A stretch of DNA of 64,000 nt from Taudactylus pleione (GCA_031769625.1 JAUIMM010000643.1:2297501-2361500); one strand, 5' to 3'; counted from the stretch's first letter, positions 24,220 through 36,454 are shown. A program made the numbers and translations. Notes: generated by a model not told the origin, from the letters alone.

Positions 24220-25582
24220 AATTTGTTTTATTCAGTACAACGTTTTCTGTCTTTACTTGGTTCTGTGGATAAAGTACAGTATACTGTATTTACATTTATT
24301 GATACTGTAACAACTAAAAGGTAAGAAAATACAGTACAGTAAGTCACCCATTCAGTACTTTTATTAATTGCACACCACTCTTAAGGGGTGATTTAATAAA
24401 GCTTGGAGAGATAAAAAATTCGAGAAACTGTAAATACAGTAGCACCAACCAATTAGCTACTGTACTACAGTAACTGTCATTTTTCAAACACAGCCTGTAC
24501 AGTGACAGTTAGGATCTGATTGGTTGGTGCTATTTATCTAAAATTTTATCTGTCTAAGCTTTAACTAAATAAATACACGACAAGAGTAAACTTTTTTTTA
24601 GCTAATCACGTGTTTTTGCTCCAATGGGTGAAAAAGTGCCAACCAATGTGCTCCCAACTGTCATCTCACAGGTGGTGTTTGAAAAATGACAGTTGGGAGC
24701 TGATTGACTGACACCTTATCACTTTTTTATCACTTCTCACTCTGTCTCCTAACACTGCTTAGTACAGTAAATACACCCCTTGGAGTGAAAAGACGAGACC
24801 GGCTAAAAAAAGTAAATAGACCACCCCTAAATTGAAAACGTCCCTCAGTGTATACAGTACTGTATGTCTACTGTACTGTATTCTACTGTAAGTGCCGGGC
24901 AGCTTGAAATCACTGTGATGGGCAACAGGGATACTGTACAGTATATGACTGTGGGCGGCAACCCCCATCGGCCGGCGCGCCCCTGGTGAGTGAAATCCTG
25001 GCCAATATGACGATACACCCCTGCATCTGTGTGTTATTGACTTTTTGTACCTTTTTAATGACAGATGCACGTGTTGGGTCTCAGGCGCACTTAAAGACTG
25101 AATTACATACAGTACAAACACCAATTGTATAAATTAATGACAATTTTTATTTAACCTACAGTAACATGCTTTACAGAGGGGGGGGGGACTTCTTTAGCTT
25201 TCCACCCCAGTAGTCCTCTACTGTCCCACGCTTCTTTCTTCTGCGCTGGCATGTCCTGGAGTTCCGAGCTGGACACGGACATGACTACTGTACAGTACCT
25301 AGGAGGAAAGAGATGACGTGAGAACAGTCCTTACTCAATGCCGACCGATACGCCCTACTGGACCGAGGACTACACTAAAAGGACTACACGTAATGAAATC
25401 AGACGCATGCGCTATGTAGTTTAGGAAAAGTGACATCTGGTGGGCAAAATGTTGTATTACACGTAATGACTTATTTCACTTCTAAACTTTCTTTGTGGCG
25501 CGACTCATGGCGTGGTGTGTGGCGTGCCATGCGTGGCGTGAGAGATAACGCTGTGATGCCACGTTATAGCTGGGCACATCAG
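24220..25582. other. 3' part of the 9.8-kb element after the gene
   Basis: No gene is seen. The stretch has many TACTGTA/TACAGTA motifs and an inverted repeat pair (CAGTTGGGAGC and related segments near 24650-24690, also near 18340). It ends in GGCGTG-rich subterminal sequence and the right inverted repeat. The 121-codon minus-strand frame at 24759-25124 has no recognisable domain. Confidence 0.55.
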
Positions 25583-28500
25583 TAGCTTTAGTTTTGCAAG
25601 AGTTAAATAGCGTTGAGCCACAAATTTGACACTTCCAACCAAAAGAGGGGGGTCACTTACAAATGACCCACTTGTATTTTGCCAGGTTAAAAAAGGTTTT
25701 GGGCATGAAATAGGCTGGCAAAGTGGGCACAGCTGCAGATTGTATTGATTTTAATTAGTAGCTGTAGTTTTGCAAGGCTTCAGTAGCCTTGGGCCTCAAA
25801 TTTGACACTTGCAACCAACAGAGGGAGGTCACTTACATATGCCCCAATTATATCTTGCCTGGTCCAACAAGGTTTTGGGCACGAATTAGGCTGGCAAAGT
25901 AGCAAAGGAGCAAAATATATTGATTTGAATAAGTAGCTTTAGTTTTGCAAGGGTTAAATAGCATTGGGCCACAATTTACACTTGAAACAAACAGAGAAGG
26001 GTCACTTACATATGATCAACTATTATTTTGCCTAGCCCAAAAAGGTTTTGGGTATAAAATAGGCTGGCAAAATGGACACGGGTACAAATTGTATTGATTT
26101 GAATAAGTAGCTGTAGTGTAGCAAGGGTTAAATAGCCTTTGGGCCACAAATTTGACCTTTGCAACCCACAGAAGGGGGTCACTCACATAACACCCACCTG
26201 TATTTTGCCTTGATTAACAAGGTTTTGGGCATGAAATAAGCTTTCGAATTTGGCACAGGCACCAAATTATACCATTTTGAATAAGTAGCTGTAAACTTAA
26301 AAGGGTTAATTAGCCTTGGGCCACACATTTGACACCTCCAACCAACATAGAAGGGTCACTTACATACGAGCCACTTGAAATTTGCATTACCCAACAAGGT
26401 TTTGGGCATAAAATTGGCTGGCAAAATGGGCACAGGTACAAATTTTATTCATTTGAATGAATAGCTGTAGTTTGGGAGGTTTAAATAGCCGTGGGCCACA
26501 AATGTGAAACTTGTAATCAACAGAGCAGGGTCACTTACATATGACCCAGTAATATAGTGCCTGGCTTAACAATGTTTTGGGCATGAAATAGGCTGGCAAA
26601 GTGGGCACAGATTGTATTGATTTGAAGAAGTAGCTGTAGTTTTGCAAGGGTTAAACAGCCTCATGCCACAAATGTAACCATTGCCACCTACAGAGGGGGG
26701 CACTTATATTGGACCCACTTGTATTTTGCCTGGCCCAACAATGTTTTGGGCATGAAATATGCTAATGAAGTTGGGACAGGCATCAAATTGTAACATATTG
26801 AATAAGTAGCTGCAGTGTTAAAAAGGTTTAAATAGCATTAGACCACAAATTTCACACTTCCGTCCAACAGAGAAGGGTAACTTACATATGACCCACTTGT
26901 GTTTTGACTGGCAAAACAAGGTTTTTGGCATAATATACGCTGACAAAGTGGACACTGGTACAAATTGTATTGTATTGAATATGTAGCTGTAGTGTTGCAA
27001 GTGTTAAATAGCCTTGGGCCACAAATTTGACAGTTGCAGTAAACAGTAGGCGGTTAATTACATATGACCCATATGTTTTTTGCCTGGCCCAACAAGGATT
27101 TGGGCAAGAAATAGGCTGGCAACATGGGCACAGGCACCAAATTATGCCATTTTGAATATGTAGATGTAGTGTTGTAAGGGTTAAATAGCCTTGGGCCACA
27201 AATTTGACATTTGCAACCTACAGAGGGAGTCACTTACATAAGAACCATTTGTATATTGCCTTTCCCAACAAGGTTTTGGGCAGGATATAAGTTTGCGAAG
27301 TTGGCACAGGCACCAAATTATACAATTTTGAATAAGTAGCTGTAAAGTTAAAAGGGTTAAATAGCCTTGGGCCACAAATTTAACCCCTCCAACCAATATA
27401 GAAGAGTCACTTACATATGAGCCACTTGAATTTTGCATGACCAACAAGGTTTTGGGCAAAAAATTGGCTGGCAAAATGGGCACAGGTACAAATGATCTTT
27501 ATTTGAATAAGTAGCTGTAGTGTTGCAAGGGTTAAATAGCATTGGGCCACAAATGTGACACAGAGGGGTATCACTTACATGTGATCCACTATTACTCTGG
27601 CTGGCACAACCAGTTTTTGGGCATGAAATAGGCTGGCAAAGTGGGTACAGGCACAATATTTTACCATTTTGAATTAGGTAGCTGTAGTATTGCAAGTGTT
27701 AAATAGCCTTGGGCCACAAATTCGACACATCCAACCAACATAGAATGGTCACTTACATATGAGCCACTTGTGTATTGACTGGACCAACAAGGTTTTGGGC
27801 ATAAAATTGGCTGGCAAATTGGGTACATGTACAAATTGTACCATTTTGAATTGAGTAGCTGTAGTGTTGCAAGGGTTAAATAGCCTTTTGCGAGAAATGT
27901 GACCATTACAACGTACAGAGGAGGGTCACTTACATAAGAGCCACTTGTATTTTGCGTGGCCCAACAATTTTCTGGGACTGAAAAAGGCTGGCGAAGTGGG
28001 CACAAGCACAATATTTCACCATTTTGAATTAGGTAGCTGTAGTGATTTAAGGGTTAAATAGCCTTGGGCCACAAATTACACTTGAAACAAACAGAGAAGG
28101 GTCACTCACATATGACCAACTTTTATTTTGCCTGGCCCAACAAGGTTTTGGGCATTTAATAGGCTGGCACAATGTTCACAGGCACCAAATTTCCTCATTT
28201 TGGACAAGTAGCTGTAGTGTTGCCAGGGTAAATAGCCTTGGGCCACAAATTTGACCATTGCAACCAACAGAGGGATGTCACTTACATGTGATCCACTTTT
28301 TTTTTTTGCCTGGCTCAACAAGTATTTGGGCATGATATAGGCTGGCAAAGTTGGCAAAGGTACAAATTGTATTAATTTGAATATGTAGCTGTAGTGTCGC
28401 CAGGGTTAAATGGCCTTGGGCCAAAAATTTGACATTTGCAACCAACAGATGGGGGTCACTTACATATGAACCACTTGTATTTTGCCTGGCCCAAAAAGGA

Positions 28501-30040
28501 TTTTGGCAAGAAATAGGGTGGTAATGTGGGCACAGGGACCAGAATTTCTATATTTGAATAAGTAACTGTAGTTTTGCAAGGGTTAAAACCTTGGGCCACA
28601 ATTTACACTTGAAACAAACAGAGAAGGGTCACTTACATATGATCAACTGTTATTTTGCCTGGCCCAAAAAGGTTTTGGGCATAAAATTGGCTGGCAAAGT
28701 GGGCACAGGTACAAATTTTACTATTTTGAATTAAGTAGCTGTAGTGTTGCAAGGGTTAAACAGCCATGAGTCAAAAATGTGACGATTACAACGTACAGAG
28801 GAGGGTCACTTACATAAGAGCCTCTTGTATTTTGCTTGGCCTAACAATGTTCTGTGCATGAAAAAGGCTGGCGAAGTGGGCACAGGCATAATATTTTACC
28901 TTTTTAAATTAGGTAGCTGTAGTGTTGCAAGGGTTAAATAGGTTTGGGCCACAAATGAATCAATTGCAACCAACAAAAGGAGGTCAATTACATATGACCT
29001 ACTTGTATTTTGCCTGGCCCAACAAGGTTTTGGGCATGAAATAGGCTGGCAAAGGCACAATATTTTACAAGTTTGAATAAGTAGCTGTAGTGTTGCATGG
29101 GTTAAATAGCCTTGCACCACAAATTTGACTTTTGCAAGCTACATAGATGGGTCACTTACATATGACCCACTTGTAATTTGCCTGGCCCAACAAGTATTTG
29201 GGCATGATATAGGCTGGCAAAATAGGCAAAGGTACAAATTGTACTATTTGAATTAGGTAGCTGTAGTGTTGCAAGGGTTAAATAGCCTTGGGCCACAAAT
29301 TTGACAATTGCAAATAAACAGAAGGAGGTTAATTACATATGATCCACTTGTATTTTGCCTGGCCCAACAAGGATTTGGGCAAGAAATAGGCTGGCAACAT
29401 GGGCACAGGCACCAAATGATAACATTTTGAATAAGTAGATGTAGTGTTGCAAGGGTTAAATAGTCTTGGGCAACAAATTTGACAATTCCAACCAACAGCG
29501 GGGTGTCACTTACATATGATCCACTTGTATTTTGCTGGCCCAACAAGGTTTTTGGTCATGAAATAGGCTGGCAAAGTGGGCACAGGTTCAAATTGTATTG
29601 ATTTGAATAAGTAGCTGTACTTCTGCAATGGTTAAATAGCATTGGGCCATAACAATGACACATGAAACCAATAGAGGGGGTCACTTACATATGACTCACT
29701 TGTACTTTGCCTGGTCAAACAAGTTTTTGGGCATGAAATAGGCTGGCAAAGTGGGCACAGGCACCAAACTATACTATTTTGAATAAGTAGCTGTATTTTT
29801 GCAAAGGATAAACAGCATTGGGCCAATAACTTGACACTATTAACCAACAGGGGGGTCTCATACATATGACCAACTTGTACTTTGCCTTGGGCAACAAATT
29901 TGACAATTGCAACCAATAGAGTGGGTCACCTTCATATGACCAACTTGCATATTGTATGGCCCAACAAGGTTTTGGGCATGAAATACGCTGGCTAAGTGGG
30001 CACAGGTACAAATTGTATTTATTTGAATAAGTAGCTTTAG
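25583..30040 (+). repeat. ~175-bp satellite array, second block (copy 1)
   Basis: The array continues in the same orientation after the 9.8-kb element; the sequence directly after the TA (GCTTTAGTTTTGCAAG) is the expected continuation of the interrupted monomer. There are about 25 monomers with visible subtypes. The array ends abruptly at about 30040, after GTAGCTTTAG. Confidence 0.95.
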
Positions 30041-30418
30041 TGCACACTTTTTGCACATGTGCATGGGCCGGTTTCTGAGAAATATTTGTGGGAATCGGCC
30101 CAAATCGGAAGTTGAGATCAGTGCACTTGTTAGCAAATAAAATAGTAAAATATAACTTTATAATTACATTCTTTCAAAATAAACTTTATTTTACAAGTAC
30201 AACCCAACACCCACCAGCCAGGGGTGCCAAGGATAGCCCTGGGATATTATGCCAGGCCCAGGGTGCCCTGGAGAAGTGGAACCCCTTTTATTTGGGATTT
30301 GCCATCTTCCAAGGGATCCCCGGCCTGGGCTGACTAGTGATCAGGTACAAAGCTTTGGCCAGGGTACTCGGTGAAAGGGTTTCCCAGCTGTGGCATTACA
30401 CCACCACTAGAAAGAGTC

Positions 30419-30588
30419 AGGTGCTGGTTATGGAAAATACAGGGGACCGCTAGTCATTTTGTCTCCTGTATTTCCACAACCAGGACCGGCTCAACAGAGA
30501 CTTGTGCTGGTTCATAAGATACAGGGGAACCATACACATTTTCTCACCGGTATTTTAAGAACCAGGACAGGCTCAACAGAGCTTGGGT
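30419..30588. repeat. Two tandem hairpin units
   Basis: Each unit reads roughly GTGCTGGTTATGGAAAATAC, AGGGGA, a spacer, then a complementary TCCTGTATTTCCACAACCAG or a diverged form of it, followed by GACCGGCTCAACAGAG. The two units start about 93 bp apart. Confidence 0.65.
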
Positions 30589-30742
30589 CTGGTTATACTT
30601 GTGGATGGGGGGGAGGGGCACACATAATTGTTTTTTTTACACTCAGACACATGCATGGATCTCACTGAGCTGTGCATGTTTCTGTGTAACTTGGACCTGC
30701 TCAGGCTAGACTCACATTCTCAGACAGTGGCCTTATTCAGAG

Positions 30743-30792
30743 ATGGACGGAATTGTACAGCCGCACACAAGCAGCTGTGCAATTCCGTCCAT
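30743..30792. repeat. 50-bp palindrome
   Basis: The arms ATGGACGGAATTGTACAGC and GCTGTGCAATTCCGTCCAT are complementary with one mismatch around a loop of about 12 bp. It may be the core of a MITE-like element. There is no sign of a terminator or RNA gene. Confidence 0.7.
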
Positions 30793-31511
30793 TTAAAATG
30801 CAAATACAGAAGGAGATGTCAGACACATCCTTACTGCATCTGCATGATCTCAGCACTGCGACCATCAGTCCCGATTGTTGCCCCTTCAACCAGGCTGCAG
30901 CAGCTGAAGCTTGCGAGGGCAGGAAGTCTACGTGCACCCACGCAGACCTTTGCCACTTCCCTCCCAGAAAACGGGGGCAACGCGCACTCATTTACAGGGT
31001 CGCTGCCTGGGAATGCGCCCGATCCGCCACCTAAACGCCACAGACTGTCATTCAGGCTGCGGCTGTGAGGCTCTGTGAGTGAACTCGCAGTTGGAGGGCT
31101 GCACATATATAGTTAAACACTCGCACTCTATTACATTGCCCAACTTGTATCCTCACAATGGCAAAACATCTAGATGGGTCTTTTGCCATTGTGAGTTGTG
31201 GGGGGTAAGAAACGTGAGTTTGCATGTTCTCGTACCCTATTACTGTTTACACAGGGTTACTAAAAATGTGGGAGAATAGCTCCATACACACACATGTTAC
31301 AGACTTGGACACTATTACATTTGTCCCATCTCTAATTACATTGATGGAGTGATGCAGAAGATTGCATTAAAGGATACTTAAATGATCTGAATATAGAAAA
31401 TGAGAGGGAAGACAGTCGCAGGCAATTTCAAAATTACATGTACCTACTCCATTGTGGGAGGGATACAGCAAGGTGACAAGTGCGGTCAAACCCCGAAAAT
31501 GCGGGTTTGAC

Positions 31512-32735
31512 CAGTGGCGTAACTTCATCCCAGGTGCCCGGAGGCAAGATAAATGTTGGTGCCCCCCCCCCAAAATTAAAATGTACCACCCCCCCAGCAC
31601 CTATGCCAGCCCCAGCTGCCGCCCCCCTATGCAGTTCCCCAGTAGTGGTCCCCCTGTGCAGTGCCCTCTGTAGAGGTCCCCCTATGCAGTGCCACCTATG
31701 TAGTGCCCCCCCCGTAACATCCTCCTTTGCAGTGCCCCAGTAGAAAGGGCCCCTGTAGTGCCCCCAGTAGTAAGCCCCCAGTAGTAAACTCCCTGTAGTG
31801 CCCCCAGTAGTAAGCCCCCAGTAATACCCCCTGTAGAAAGCCCCCTGTAGTGCTCCCAGTAGTAAGGGCACCTGTAGTGCCCCCAGTAGTAAGCCCCCTG
31901 TAGTGCTCCCAGTAGTAAGCCCCCAGTAGTAAAATCCCTGTAGTGCCTCCAGTAGTAATCCCCCCGTAATGCCCCCTGTAGTAAGCCCCCAGTAATGCCT
32001 CCTGTAGTAAGCCCCCTGTAGAAAGCCCCCAGTAATGCACTGTAGAAAGCACCCTGTAGAAAGCCCCCTGTAGTAAGCCCCCAGTAATGCCCCCTGTAGG
32101 AAGCCTCCAGTAATAAACCCCTGTAGTATTCCCCCTGTAGTAAGCCCCTGTAATGCCCCCTGTAATGCCCCCTGTAGTTAGCCCCCAGTAAAGCCCCCTG
32201 TAGTGAGCCACCAATAATGCCCCCTGTAGTGAGCCCCCAGTAATACCTCCTGTAGTGTGCCACCAATAATGCCCCCTGTAGTGAGCCCCCCCCGCGAGCG
32301 CACATACAAAAAAAAAAAAAAAAAAAAAAAAACACCAAAAAACAATACTTACCTGAAGCCCAGCTCCAGTGCTGCTACCTTCCATCCCCAGCGCCTGCTC
32401 CTCGGAATTATGGGAGTGATGTCATGACATCACTCCCATAGTGCATTGCGGAACTGGAAGCGGAGCTCAGGAGTGAGCTCCGTTCCTCCGGCTACCGCCG
32501 GTGGGAAAAAATGAGCCGGGCGCCTGCTCTTAACACACTCAGCATGTGCCCGGCAAATAGGGGGTGCAACAGTACCCCCCCGTATTGACGCCGCTGGAGG
32601 TGGAGCGCCGATCAGCGGCGCTCCATCTCCATAGCAGTGCCCGGAACGGCCTGGGGGACAATAGAGCCAGGTGCCCCCTTAAGGGCTGGAGCCCGGCGGC
32701 AAATGACTCCATTGTCTCCAGGAGTTCCGCCACTG
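31512..32735. mobile_element. Non-autonomous hAT-like element with internal minisatellite
   Basis: The termini are CAGTGGCGTAACT and AGTTCCGCCACTG. They are flanked by GGTTTGAC on the left and GGTTTGGC on the right, an 8-bp target-site duplication with one mismatch, as expected for hAT transposons. The 1224-bp interior holds no transposase. It has C-rich sequence, a CCCCCAGTAGTAAGC-type minisatellite, a poly(A) tract at about 32308-32332 and GC-rich sequence. Only one copy lies within the window. Confidence 0.8.
31735..32295. repeat. Minisatellite of CCCC(A/T)GTAGTAAG-type units
   Basis: Short units alternating CCCCCAGTAGTAAG, CCCCCTGTAGTG and CCCCCAGTAATG repeat irregularly over about 560 bp inside the hAT-like element. 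They yield long Gly/Tyr/Thr-rich frames on the minus strand, which are not genes. Confidence 0.88.
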
Positions 32736-32866
32736 GGTTTGGCCACATTTCACATATGCATGAAGCCCTGGAAAGTGATGCACTCCGGGGCTTGGTTGCT
32801 GTGGGTAACACTATATGCCTGATGTGGGTATAGCTTACAAATCGGTTTCTCGGATGGCAGATCAGT
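32736..32866. other. Flank between hAT-like element and inverted satellite
   Basis: No gene or known element is recognised. The sequence next to the hAT-like element on both sides (GTGCGGTCAAACCCCG... and ...GGCCACATTTCACATATG) looks like an older dispersed repeat into which the hAT-like element inserted. Confidence 0.4.
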
Positions 32867-33270
32867 CTAATTTATAAAATGGTCCCTGTGCCCACTTTGC
32901 CATCAGATTTCCTGCCCAAAATCTTGTTGGGCAAGGTCAATTGCAAGAGAGCATTTTGTAAGTGACCCCCCTGAATAGGTTCACAGTGTCAAATTTGTTT
33001 CCCAAGGCTATTTAACCTTTGCACAAATACAACTACGTATTAAAATGAATAAATTGGTGCCTGTGCCCTCTTAACCACCCTATTTTTTGCCCAAAACCTT
33101 GTTGGGCAATGCCAATTGCAAGTGGGCCACATGTAAGTGACCCCCCTCTGTGGATTCGGATTCCAAGTGTCAACTTTGTTTCCCAAGGCTATTTAACCTT
33201 TGCTCAACTATAGCTACGTATTGAAATGCATAAATTGGTGCCTGTGCCCACTTTACCACCCTATTTCATG
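32867..33270 (-). repeat. Inverted satellite block (about 2.3 monomers)
   Basis: On the minus strand this matches the ~175-bp satellite (GGTTAAATAGCCTTGGGAAA, CCCAACAAGGTTTTGGGC, CACTTACATGTGGCCCACTT). Details such as CACTTGGAATCC and AATTGGC followed by TTGCCCAAC place it with the subfamily next to H1 (12207-13100), not the main array. The histone block is thus bracketed by the same satellite subfamily in opposite orientations. Confidence 0.88.
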
Positions 33271-33867
33271 GGCGTCCATAATTAAAGGACAACGTCATTG
33301 TACACGTCACCTCGCATTTATTTGACCGAAGCACTCTCAGTGGTCATCCCACCTAATAAGATTTACAGCTTCAATTAATTTGGGAAAAAAACACCTTGCT
33401 ATGTTACAAATTATATATTGACCATTGGGCTTAAAGCATTGGGACAACAAAAGAGACTTTGTTGTGTTTGTTAATCATGAAAAAACAACAACATTCTCAA
33501 GCCATTTTTCCTTTGTTTGTAAAATAAATAAAATACCTACTTTTTTCTGACAAAATAAACATCAACATGATGATCTTGATTATTTCCACACAGATTCTCT
33601 TGCGAGCTTGTACTGGAATGTTATGTCCAAAAGAGAATCTGGCTAGTGCCTCCTGGATGAGGGTATCCGTAACCCTACAAGGAATAACTTGACATTGTAT
33701 CCAGCCATTGCTATCCAAAGGGAGCTTTAAAAAAATTTACATTTTGAAAAAAAATATAATAAAAACAGAACACATGTTTTTTGTTTAAGATAATCCATTA
33801 GGTATTTGAAAAAAAAAAAAAAAAAAAAAAAAACCCTCTCCATCTGTCTATATGTTCATTTTAATTT

Positions 33868-33903
<36 letters not shown>
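33271..33903. other. Unit junction spacer, start of copy 2
   Basis: The boundary between copies falls at 33555/33556 by alignment with base 1, but this is only the window edge and not a natural joint. A poly(A) run lies at about 33810-33832 and an (AT)n run at about 33871-33903. No gene is recognised. Confidence 0.6.
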
Positions 33904-33906
<3 letters not shown>

Positions 33907-35533
33907 TCAGGTCCATAAATATTGAGACATTGACAGAATTTTCATATTTTGGCCTCTATTCACCACCACAATGGCTTTGAAATGAAACAAACAAGATGTG
34001 ATTTAACTGCAGACTTTCAGATTTAATTTGAGGGTAATTACATCCAAATCAGGTGAACGGTGTAGGAATTACAACGGTTTCTATATGTGCCTCCCACTTT
34101 TTAAGGGGCCAAAAGTAATGGGACAAACTAAACAATCCTAAATCTAATTTTCACTTTTTAATACTTTGTTGCAAATCCTTTGCAGGCAATTACAGTCTGA
34201 AGTCTGGAATGCATAGACATCACCAGACGCTGGGTTTCATCCCTGGTGATGCTCTGCCAGGCCTCTACTGCAAATGTCTTCAGATCCTGCTTGTTCTTGG
34301 GGCATTTTCCCTCCAGTTTTGTCTTCATCAGGTGAAATGCATGCTCAATCGGATTCAGGTCAGGGGATTGACTTGGCCATTGCATAACATTCCACTTTTT
34401 AGCCTTAAAAAACTCTTTGGTTGCTTTTGCAGTATGCTTCGGGTCATTGTCCATCTGCACTGTGAAGCGCCGTCCAATGAGTTCTGAAGCATTTGACTGA
34501 ATATGAGCATATAATATTGCCCGAAACACTTCAGAATTCATTCTGCTGCTTTTGTCAGCAGTCACATCATCAATAAATACAAGGGAACCAGTTCCATTGG
34601 CAGCCATACATGCACACGCCACGACACTACCACCACCATGCTTCACTGATGAGGTGGTATGTTTTGGATCATCAGCAGTTACTTTCCTTCTCTTCTCTTC
34701 CCATCACTCTGGTACAAGTTGATCTTTGTCTCATCTGTCCATAGGATGTTGTTCCAGAACTGTAATGGCTTTTTTAGATGTTGTTTGGCAAACTCTAATC
34801 TGGTCTTCCTGTTTTTGTGGCTCACCAATGGTTTGCATCTTGTGGTGAACCCTCTATATTCACTCTTGTGAAGTCTTCTCTTGATTGTTGACTTTGACAC
34901 ATATACATCTACCTCCTGAAGAGTGTTCTTGATTTGGCCAACTGTTGTGAAGAGGTTTTTCTTCACCAGGGAAATAATTCTTCTGTCATCCACCACAGTT
35001 ATTTTCCGTAGTCTTCCGGGTCTTTTGGTGTTGCTGAGCTCTCCAGTGCGTTCTTTCTTTTTAAGAATGTTCTAAACAGTTGATTCGGCCACACCTAATG
35101 TTTTTTCTATCTCTCTGATGGGTTTGTTTTGATTTTTCAGCTAATGATGACTTGCTTCATTGATAGTGACAGCTCTTTGGATCTCATATTGAGAGTTGAC
35201 AGCAACTGATTCCAAATGCAAATGTCACACCTAGAATCAACTCCAGACCTTTTACCTGCTTAATTGATAATGAAATAATGAGGGAATAGCCCACATCTGT
35301 CCATGAAATAGCTTTTGAGTTGATAGTCCCATTACTTTTGGCCCCTTAAAAAGTGGGAGGCACATATTGAAACTGTTGTAATTCCTACACCGTTCACCCG
35401 ATTTGGATGTAATGACCCTCAAATTAAATCTGAAAGCACATCTTGTTTGTTTCATTTCAAAACCATTGTGGTGGTGAATAGAGGCCAAAATCTGAAAATT
35501 CTGTCAATGTCCCAATATTTATGGACCTGACTG
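33904..35533 (-). mobile_element. Tc1/mariner-like DNA transposon, copy 2
   Basis: Same 1630-bp element as 363-1992, flanked by TA at 33902-33903 and 35534-35535, with nearly identical sequence and the same long inverted repeats. Confidence 0.93.
34158..35187 (-). pseudogene. Tc1-like DD34E transposase, dead (copy 2)
   Basis: The open fragments 34996-34679 and 34646-34158 encode the same residues as in copy 1, including WTDETK, MDNDPKH and SPDLNPIEH. The same frameshifts and the same N-terminal stop are present, so the gene was dead before the repeat unit was duplicated. Confidence 0.9.
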
Positions 35534-35938
35534 TATATATCAGATCCAATGGCACAGCACTCTCCTTCCGTGTAATCATCAGCCACGGTGCCTGCTTGTT
35601 TAGCATCCATATACATTCCAATAAGCGGCACTCAGTGGTCTTACTTGGGATGAGTGTTTACCCGCTTGTGCTGTGCATTGCGAGCAATTGCTTGTGTTGC
35701 ATTTCGTCACTCGTAGCAGCTGCGAGCAATCGTGCCTTAGCGACCGGCTCTGAATCAGGTCCTGTATGTGGTATTCTTTATGTCAGGTAAGGGTTATAAT
35801 GCTTGGGGATTTGCTGTCAGGGTTTTAAACCAAGTTCTAAAATATGCTTCAGTGCTTTAACTCCGGAAGGTATAACATGGAAGCTTCTTTAGACAACGGA
35901 GACAGCTCAGGTGAACTTGCTTAAATCCACTTTACCTT

Positions 35939-36454
35939 GGCACAGTGGGCCTGATTCAGAAATGTACGCAATGCCAATATTTACGTAGATTGAGCGATTT
36001 TTTGCCGTTGTGCATGTGTGCAAGATGCACGCGCAGCAATTGTTACGCAATATTTTCATCTGCAAAGTGAGTGCCAGGTAGTTAGCATTTGGGGGAGGTA
36101 AGCAGGGGTGGGTAGGCAAACGCTGGCGTGTCTAACCATTTAAACGCTGTTTCAGGGGCGTGCATAAATGAGCCAGTGTGATCTCCTATGCAACATAAGA
36201 GCTCTGTGCGTGTCAGGATAGCTGCAGTGTTTGCGGCTGGTCAGACTTGCCGAATATGATGCATGGCTGCCCGATCTGCACTAATATTACTGATGTTTAC
36301 GCTGGTGCGTGAAGTCTGACGGATATGAGAGGGCAGAAGTGGGCATCCCTATGCTCAGGTAAGCTTTGGAAACAGGATACTATAGCAGCTGCATTCCGTG
36401 CAAAATCAGATTCCATTGCATTAGCGTCTATCTCTAAATCAGGCCCATTGTGCC
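35939..36454. mobile_element. Short non-autonomous TIR element, copy 2
   Basis: Equivalent of 2398-2913 with the same inverted ends and only scattered substitutions. Confidence 0.6.

Larger units (their letters stand above)
15789..25582 (+). mobile_element. 9.8-kb DNA transposon carrying a Myb/SANT-like gene, copy 1
   Basis: The element begins CAGATCTGCCCAGCTAT and ends ATAGCTGGGCACATCAG, a 17-bp inverted repeat with two mismatches. It is flanked by TA (15787-15788 and 25583-25584). Removing it and one TA restores the satellite sequence GAATAAGTAGCTTTAG seen in other monomers. Subterminal GAGTCGCGCCA motifs (15828-15838, 15868-15878) recur inverted at 25496-25506 and may be transposase-binding sites. 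It contains a direct duplication, a 17-exon gene, long pyrimidine tracts and small hairpin elements. No transposase is recognised, so it may be non-autonomous or of an unfamiliar type; the superfamily is unassigned. Confidence 0.85.
30041..31511. other. Spacer with short hairpin repeats (copy 1)
   Basis: No gene is recognised. It contains two hairpin-like tandem units at 30419-30588 and a strong palindrome at 30743-30792. The rest is unclassified, probably old dispersed repeat. Open frames at 30628-31106 overlap on both strands and show no domain. Confidence 0.5.

Noticed and set aside
12207..30040. CRISPR-like regular repeats
   Set aside because: The repeats are contiguous ~175-bp satellite monomers without unique spacers, in vertebrate DNA.
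31434..32385. Gly/Tyr/Thr-rich minus-strand ORFs of over 200 residues
   Set aside because: They are translations of the CCCC(A/T)GTAGTAAG minisatellite inside the hAT-like element.
33497..33718. 73-residue minus-strand ORF across the unit junction
   Set aside because: No family recognised; too short and in AT-rich spacer. It may be a remnant of an old element but cannot be supported.
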